Position numbers and translations under genes: made by a program. Of a stretch of 47,846 nucleotides of DNA, positions 43,472-47,846 are shown piece by piece (the stretch's first letter is position 1; each line of letters opens with the position of its first letter). The notes beneath the pieces were generated by a model. The model ran no database searches. It saw only the letters and a program-made list of their open reading frames with translations, and was not told where the DNA came from. Origin of the DNA: Bacteroidales bacterium (GTDB lineage Bacteria > Bacteroidota > Bacteroidia > Bacteroidales > UBA10428); the NCBI GenBank assembly GCA_016936215.1, contig JAFGPL010000232.1:1-47846 (forward strand). The letters are read 5' to 3'.

Positions 43472-44679
43472 GTGCCTGGTTCCTTATTAAACAAAGAAAA
43501 ATAGAGCCCTGATAGCTTTTCTTCCATTATGGACCAATTATACTTATTTTTTACTGCTACCTGCCCGTTATTACTATATGTTTCCATTATTTCCTTATGA
43601 GTGAGTAAATAACTGATTTTACCCGCAATTTGTGGAATATTTCCCGGATCTACTAACTCACCCGCATTTTCTTTTTGAACAAAATTGGCTATATGACCAA
43701 AATTACTGCATATTAAAGGCAATCCAAATGCCATGTATTCAAAAGTCTTTATTGGGAGAATAGTATGATAAATCGGATTGTCATCAAAAAGGGCCAATCC
43801 TATCCTTGACGTAAGATAATACTGATGAATTTCTTTATAAGGGACAGACTTTTTTATGATTATCAGCTCACTAAGGTTATTGCGGGCCACAAAATCATTC
43901 ATTTCCATTTCAAGTTTTGGCTCATTTATGGCGCCGATAATTAATAAGCTATAATTCTGACCTTGTTTCTTCAAATAAAGGATTGTTTCCAGCATCGTTA
44001 TGGCACCCCTGCGTCGCATGATATTGCCTGTATAAATACAATCAAAAATTTTATTCACTTCTGTTTTTTTTGACAACAGGTTCTTTAAATCGGGGTAATT
44101 GTAAATTATTTCAACCTTTTTGTGAGGAAATATCCTTTGAAATTTTGAATTAACATTTTCTTCGGTGGTGAGAATCATATCCGAATATTTAGATTTTTTA
44201 AATTCCCACCATTTTAAATATATAGAATACAGGTTTGAGAAAATTTTGCCAATGAAAGTCCCTCTCAATGTATACCTTGCAATAATATCATAAGGCTCAT
44301 GTACATCATAAATAATTCTGGGACTATGTTGTGATGATTTCAGTTTATGACTGATCCTGTTTAATTGTATATCATGAATATGATATACATCTGCTTTAAG
44401 TGTTACGGCAGTTTTCAGCAACTCTGAATAGATACCGGACTTTTGAGTAAATGTTTTAAATATCTTATCCAAAAACAGATTTTGAAAATATATCTTTCGC
44501 TTAATGGAAATCAAACGAATCCCTTCATCTGAAATTTTATCATACTTCTCATCTGAAACACCCAAATGGATCACTTCGTACCCGCATTTTTTCAGGCTTA
44601 ATGCCTCTTTCCAGTAAATCCTGTCATCATAAAGGCCGTGAAGACATGACAACATACAGACCTTTTTTTTATCCGCCAT
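43468..44679 (-). CDS. Glycosyltransferase family 4 protein
   Basis: A 403-residue GT-B glycosyltransferase. N-terminus KVCMLSCLHGLYDDRIYWKE; C-terminal domain with FDCIYTGNIMRRRG and the donor-binding PIKTFEYMAFGLPLICSN, the E-x7-type motif of GT4. It transfers a sugar from a nucleotide donor during polysaccharide assembly. The open frame extends to 44805, inside ftsE, but the 42 extra residues do not fit the fold; the ATG at 44679 is preferred, 43 bases after the ftsE stop. Confidence 0.85.
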   Translation of the reverse strand: MADKKKVCMLSCLHGLYDDRIYWKEALSLKKCGYEVIHLGVSDEKYDKISDEGIRLISIKRKIYFQNLFLDKIFKTFTQKSGIYSELLKTAVTLKADVYHIHDIQLNRISHKLKSSQHSPRIIYDVHEPYDIIARYTLRGTFIGKIFSNLYSIYLKWWEFKKSKYSDMILTTEENVNSKFQRIFPHKKVEIIYNYPDLKNLLSKKTEVNKIFDCIYTGNIMRRRGAITMLETILYLKKQGQNYSLLIIGAINEPKLEMEMNDFVARNNLSELIIIKKSVPYKEIHQYYLTSRIGLALFDDNPIYHTILPIKTFEYMAFGLPLICSNFGHIANFVQKENAGELVDPGNIPQIAGKISYLLTHKEIMETYSNNGQVAVKNKYNWSIMEEKLSGLYFSLFNKEPGT

Positions 44680-44722
44680 TTTTGTTTCAGGTGTAAAAAG
44701 TAATATATCTTTTTCGTATGGT

Positions 44723-45424
44723 TTACTCCAACAATGTAAAATCAATCTCTTCGGTATGCCCGGTCTCGGAAAGCTTACCGTTTTCGCATTTAAGGGTGCG
44801 GGCATTATATTTTTTCAGCAAAGTATAGTTGTGTGTGGCCATCACCACGGCCCTGCCTGTACTGCTTATTTCGAAAAGAATTTTTATAATAGATTCCGAT
44901 GTTTCGGGGTCGAGGTTTCCGGTTGGCTCGTCGGCAAGTATAATATCGGGGTTGTTGAGCAATGCCCTGGCTATCACCACGCGCTGTTGTTCGCCGCCAG
45001 AAAGCTGGTGCGGCATTTTATAGTGCTTATGTTCAAGACCGGTTTTTTCAAGCACTTCGTTTATACGCGCTTCCATCTCTGCCTGGTTTTTCCAGCCGGT
45101 GGCTTTAAGCACAAACAGCAGGTTGTCGTATACCGAACGGTCGGTGAGCAACTGAAAATCCTGGAAGACTATTCCCAGCTTTCGCCTGAGTGCGGGTACC
45201 TGCCGGGTTTTAAGGTTTTCGAGCTGAAAGCCGGCCACTTCTGCTGTGCCCTCCTTCAGCGGCAGTTCTGCATTGATGGTCTTGATAAGGCTGCTTTTAC
45301 CGCTGCCTACCCTGCCGATAAGGTAGACAAACTCACCCTTGTCAACTTTAAAAGATACATCGGACAGCACAAGGTAGTTGTCCTGAAATATAGAAGCGTT
45401 TTGAAAGTTTATGATTGAATCCAT
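44723..45424 (-). CDS. ftsE: Cell-division ABC transporter ATP-binding protein FtsE
   Basis: A 233-residue ABC ATPase: Walker [10 protein letters not shown], signature [14 protein letters not shown], Walker [13 protein letters not shown] and switch His in ATHNY. It has the short single-domain shape of FtsE/LolD-type ATPases and the N-terminal [16 protein letters not shown] start common in Bacteroidota FtsE. No ftsX follows; in this phylum the partner is often encoded elsewhere. FtsE is preferred over LolD, though the distinction rests on general pattern. Probably the promoter-proximal gene of the polysaccharide operon. Confidence 0.82.
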   Translation of the reverse strand: MDSIINFQNASIFQDNYLVLSDVSFKVDKGEFVYLIGRVGSGKSSLIKTINAELPLKEGTAEVAGFQLENLKTRQVPALRRKLGIVFQDFQLLTDRSVYDNLLFVLKATGWKNQAEMEARINEVLEKTGLEHKHYKMPHQLSGGEQQRVVIARALLNNPDIILADEPTGNLDPETSESIIKILFEISSTGRAVVMATHNYTLLKKYNARTLKCENGKLSETGHTEEIDFTLLE

Positions 45425-45479
45425 TAGAATCGGTTTGTTTATTTTTACCCACTTAAATTAATATATTTTGATAAATATA

Positions 45480-45719
45480 CTAATCAACTTTAATACTCTT
45501 CTGATATAAAACTTCCGGATCAAAATCCGCTTCATTATCCCATGCAATGGTGTCAAAACAAGTCCTTACAGTATTAAACAAAGCTTTATCCCTTAATTCC
45601 TGAAAGATACCATATTGAAGATATCGCTTCATATCAAACTGTCTTTTCTCTCCGTTTGAAAAGGTTAATATTAAAAGATAATCACTATGAGATTTAACAT
45701 CTTTAATGGCATGGTACAT
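45480..45719 (-). CDS. DUF2442 domain protein
   Basis: A 79-residue protein matching the DUF2442 pattern: an initial strand VKSHSDYLLILTFSNGEKRQ, FDMKRYL and the end FDPEVLYQKSI. DUF2442 proteins are often found next to DUF4160 genes in toxin-antitoxin-like pairs; none is present beside this one. The start codon overlaps nothing; the gene upstream (45726) ends seven bases before it. Role unknown. Confidence 0.8.
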   Translation of the reverse strand: MYHAIKDVKSHSDYLLILTFSNGEKRQFDMKRYLQYGIFQELRDKALFNTVRTCFDTIAWDNEADFDPEVLYQKSIKVD

Positions 45720-45725
45720 AATAAA

Positions 45726-46487
45726 TTATTCTTTTAGAAATTTTATTATCGGATCTAAAAAAATTTTTGATTTAGTCAATCCATCAGTGTTTTCAAAGAA
45801 CATAGATTCTTCAAATGTTGCTAATTTAAGATACAGATTAATCGTTAGGTTTATCTCTCTAATTACTCTCTGATGAATAAAACCAAAATTACTTTTAAGA
45901 ATATCTTTTAATTCAATACTTATTTCCAATGGTAATTTAGATTCTTTATAGATTTTAATTATTATACTTACTGAGTTGTAAGCAGACACAGAAAAATTCA
46001 ATATCTCATTCTGCCAACACAAAAGAAATTCCATATTTTTCCTTACTTTTCTTTTAAGTATATCATCTGTATAATCAACTTCATCAGGAGTAGTTAAATA
46101 AGTTGAGATATTTTCAAGTTTAGAATCTATATAGATAAATGCGCTATTTCCAACATATTTCTTTTGACTTTTTATGTAAAAATTTTCAATCGCTTTATCT
46201 AACCTGTTAATTTGATTATAGATTATACCAGTGATTCTTTCTATTGAATTCTGAATGGATGTATTCTTTATATCTTGTCGTTGAATTAGTATGGTCATTA
46301 ATATACCCATAAAAGCTAAACCGGAAAAGAATGTATTTAATGCCCCAAAACTATCACCAAAAACTCCACTATCTTTCCAACAATTAAAACTTTTGTTAAT
46401 GATAAAAGCATAAATAGTTAATATTAATAATGCAGAAATGCTAATAATTATAAAAAACTTAAATATATTCTTGCTATCGGTCACCAT
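45726..46487 (-). CDS. Putative phage abortive-infection-type membrane protein (AbiC-like)
   Basis: A 253-residue protein with two hydrophobic segments near the N-terminus (about 9-29 and 47-67). The second is preceded by DSFGALNTFFSGLAFMGIL and followed by LIQRQD, an arrangement I associate with the putative AbiC family (putAbiC). The rest is helical and polar. Low GC and accessory neighbours (antitoxin, DUF2442) fit a defence or mobile context. Family call moderate, defence role inferred. Confidence 0.6.
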   Translation of the reverse strand: MVTDSKNIFKFFIIISISALLILTIYAFIINKSFNCWKDSGVFGDSFGALNTFFSGLAFMGILMTILIQRQDIKNTSIQNSIERITGIIYNQINRLDKAIENFYIKSQKKYVGNSAFIYIDSKLENISTYLTTPDEVDYTDDILKRKVRKNMEFLLCWQNEILNFSVSAYNSVSIIIKIYKESKLPLEISIELKDILKSNFGFIHQRVIREINLTINLYLKLATFEESMFFENTDGLTKSKIFLDPIIKFLKE

Positions 46488-46568
46488 TGAATTAAATTAA
46501 TATTATAATTACTACATAATTAGTTATATATCAATAACTCTGGGAAAACATGTATATACGGGATCATA

Positions 46569-47087
46569 TCAACAAAATATAAAACCAGAGTCTATATATT
46601 TTCCTTTATTGCATAATACATCCAGTAAATTCTCCGCGAAATTCTGACTTACCGGTTTTGAATACCGTAACATTAAATAACTGCGTAGTTTTTCTCTTGG
46701 CCATCCAATATTATAAAGTGTTATTTTACCCGTCTTGTGGGCGTTTAAGTAAGCTTTCTGGTAACGGTAGTTATATACATTGAGTATACTTAAAAGCTCA
46801 TCATCTGACAAGAGTATTTCAATTTCCTTATCATCAATTACAATGTCATCCTCCTTATTATTTCTCATTCTATGTAATTCCGCATTTATAAAATTACTAA
46901 TATCAGAAGTATCAAAGGTGGATTTGATAATACAAAAAGGTTGATTGATATTATAATCAAAATATAGGGATATTTCTTCATAATTTGGAATATTTTCTTT
47001 ATTCATGCTTAAAAATTGTGTGAGTTTTTCAATACAGAAATCCCTATTAACATCATTCTCTAAATTAGGATCTATTTTTATTTTCAT
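46569..47087 (-). CDS. Hypothetical protein in an accessory stretch
   Basis: A 172-residue soluble protein with no signal peptide, no membrane segment and no recognised motif. It has an acidic middle (about residues 95-115, IVIDDKEIEILLSDDELLSI) and a C-terminal part with IGWPREKLRSYLML. Base composition is as AT-rich as its neighbours. It lies between the AbiC-like gene and the toxin remnant. No function is proposed. Confidence 0.55.
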   Translation of the reverse strand: MKIKIDPNLENDVNRDFCIEKLTQFLSMNKENIPNYEEISLYFDYNINQPFCIIKSTFDTSDISNFINAELHRMRNNKEDDIVIDDKEIEILLSDDELLSILNVYNYRYQKAYLNAHKTGKITLYNIGWPREKLRSYLMLRYSKPVSQNFAENLLDVLCNKGKYIDSGFIFC

Positions 47088-47393
47088 ATTTATCTAATTA
47101 CTATAATACAAAATCTGAAAAAAATCAAAAGCTAAATTAACTTCTTTATCTAAAATAAAATGTTTTTATAACAATTTAATTATGAACAGATTTCGTGCAT
47201 TTTAGCGTTAGTCCCATGAAATTGAGTTATCAACATCTGTTAATAATTTTTTGAACGATAATATTAAGAAGTTTAAGAAAAATGTTTAACCTCCATAATG
47301 CCATATCATTCATGTTTTCAAGTATTTTTACTTGAAAACATAATTATTTATCATGATTAGTTAGATAGAAATGTCATGAAAAAGATTTGATTT
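47088..47393. other. AT-rich gene-free stretch after the toxin remnant
   Basis: No supported frame, promoter or terminator. It may contain unrecognisable remains of the DUF3368 toxin's C-terminal part, which would be expected here. Confidence 0.4.
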
Positions 47394-47546
47394 TCATTGA
47401 AATTTGTAATTTTTACAATGGTTAATTTCCTAATAAACGGCTTCCGGTATAAAAATCTTTTTATATAATTCTTTTAATAAATCTAATCGCGAGAGTTTTA
47501 ACAGACAAATTATGGGAGTTGTATTTGAAACTACTTTTTCAGGCAT
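47394..47546 (-). pseudogene. Broken DUF3368 PIN-type toxin gene
   Basis: An ATG at 47546 overlaps the end of the antitoxin gene by eight bases (ATGCCTGA). It encodes MPEKVVSNTTPIICLL, KLSRLDLLKELYKKIFIPEA and VY, the typical start of DUF3368 toxins. A TAG at 47432-47430 (codon 39) then interrupts it. Eleven further codons (EINHCKNYKFQ) still resemble the family before a TGA at 47396. The rest of the expected 150-170 residues is not found, so the gene is broken. Confidence 0.75.
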
Positions 47547-47796
47547 TGGCTAAATCATTATCAATCTCTGCGATCGTTGAATAACCAAAAGGTGAAACCT
47601 GGTATCTTGAAACTGATTCGAGAAAATCCACTCTCGATATTCCAAGCACCTTAGAAGCTGTACCGGAAGAGATTTTGCCCAGTTCAAAGAGTTTAACAAG
47701 CGAACTCATCCTGATCTCATTTACAAATTCCTTTTCATTCATTTTAAGTGAATTAGCCAAAGAAACTGGATACGATATGTTTATTTGTCGTTGCAT
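47539..47796 (-). CDS. UPF0175 family antitoxin
   Basis: An 85-residue helical protein: SYPVSLANSLKMNEKEFVNE, VKLFELGKISSGTASKVLGI and SRVDFLESVSRYQVSPFG, the pattern of UPF0175, a small DNA-binding antitoxin paired with DUF3368 PIN toxins. Its helix-turn-helix part (ISSGTASKVLGISRVDFLE) may autoregulate the locus. Its toxin partner, overlapping by eight bases, is a pseudogene, so the antitoxin is now an orphan. Confidence 0.85.
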   Translation of the reverse strand: MQRQINISYPVSLANSLKMNEKEFVNEIRMSSLVKLFELGKISSGTASKVLGISRVDFLESVSRYQVSPFGYSTIAEIDNDLANA

Positions 47797-47846
47797 ACAT
47801 AAAATTTATTTTCAAAGATAATCATATTATGCAAATCTTCGGTTCA

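Noticed and set aside
44756-45418. A 220-codon plus-strand frame opposite ftsE
   Set aside because: It lies wholly inside ftsE on the other strand, has no recognisable domain and no start signal. The same applies to plus-strand frames inside uvrA and speA.

Overview
The window reads as a chromosomal segment of a Bacteroidota bacterium, probably from a Bacteroidales- or Marinilabiliales-like lineage. The base composition is moderately AT-rich. Several genes are preceded by the phylum-specific -33 TTTG / -7 TAnnTTTG promoter, and Shine-Dalgarno sequences are sparse. The housekeeping set fits the phylum: two-domain ABC-F, UvrA, SpeA, an HRDC-less RecQ, DUF1573, DUF6485, a small RRM protein, and a GH3-serine hydrolase fusion. 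No rRNA, tRNA or CRISPR array was seen.

Layout. 1-323: 3'-truncated PIN-domain gene with a GTG start. 795-9392: ABC-F ATPase, nth, three exported proteins of unknown role, a MITE-like repeat and uvrA. 9578-17738: ECF sigma factor and a small partner gene, RRM protein, galK, DUF6485, GH3/beta-lactamase fusion, DUF1573, a small unknown gene and a free-methionine-R-sulfoxide reductase. 17750-33268: a 15.5-kb signalling island. 33367-38485: speA, a membrane protein and recQ. 38619-45424: a leftward operon of ftsE, a GT4 glycosyltransferase, two asparagine-synthase-like genes and a Wzx-type flippase. 45480-47846: an AT-rich accessory stretch with DUF2442, a putative AbiC-like membrane protein, an unknown gene and a UPF0175 antitoxin whose DUF3368 toxin is broken by a stop codon.

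The most interesting part is the signalling island. It holds a complete chemosensory core (CheY, CheA, CheW, CheR, CheD, CheB) but no recognisable methyl-accepting receptor. The first operon gene is instead a 603-residue helical protein with a CheZ-type DxxxQ motif (D248/Q252) and an acidic tail ending in LELF, followed by a STAS protein. Two kinase-like proteins in the island have lost the phosphoacceptor histidine (N57 in one, R193 in the other) while keeping their ATP-binding boxes. A two-TM GAF/PAS protein has no output domain and ends in VELF. Three free-standing receivers and a Crp/Fnr regulator flank the operon. Three palindromes TGAT-N4-ATCA lie upstream of a small gene at 16991, next to the regulator gene and upstream of the chemosensory operon, suggesting one regulon. 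My reading (inference) is a non-canonical chemosensory or phosphorelay system in which PAS/GAF proteins and His-less kinases feed or scaffold a CheA/CheY pathway.
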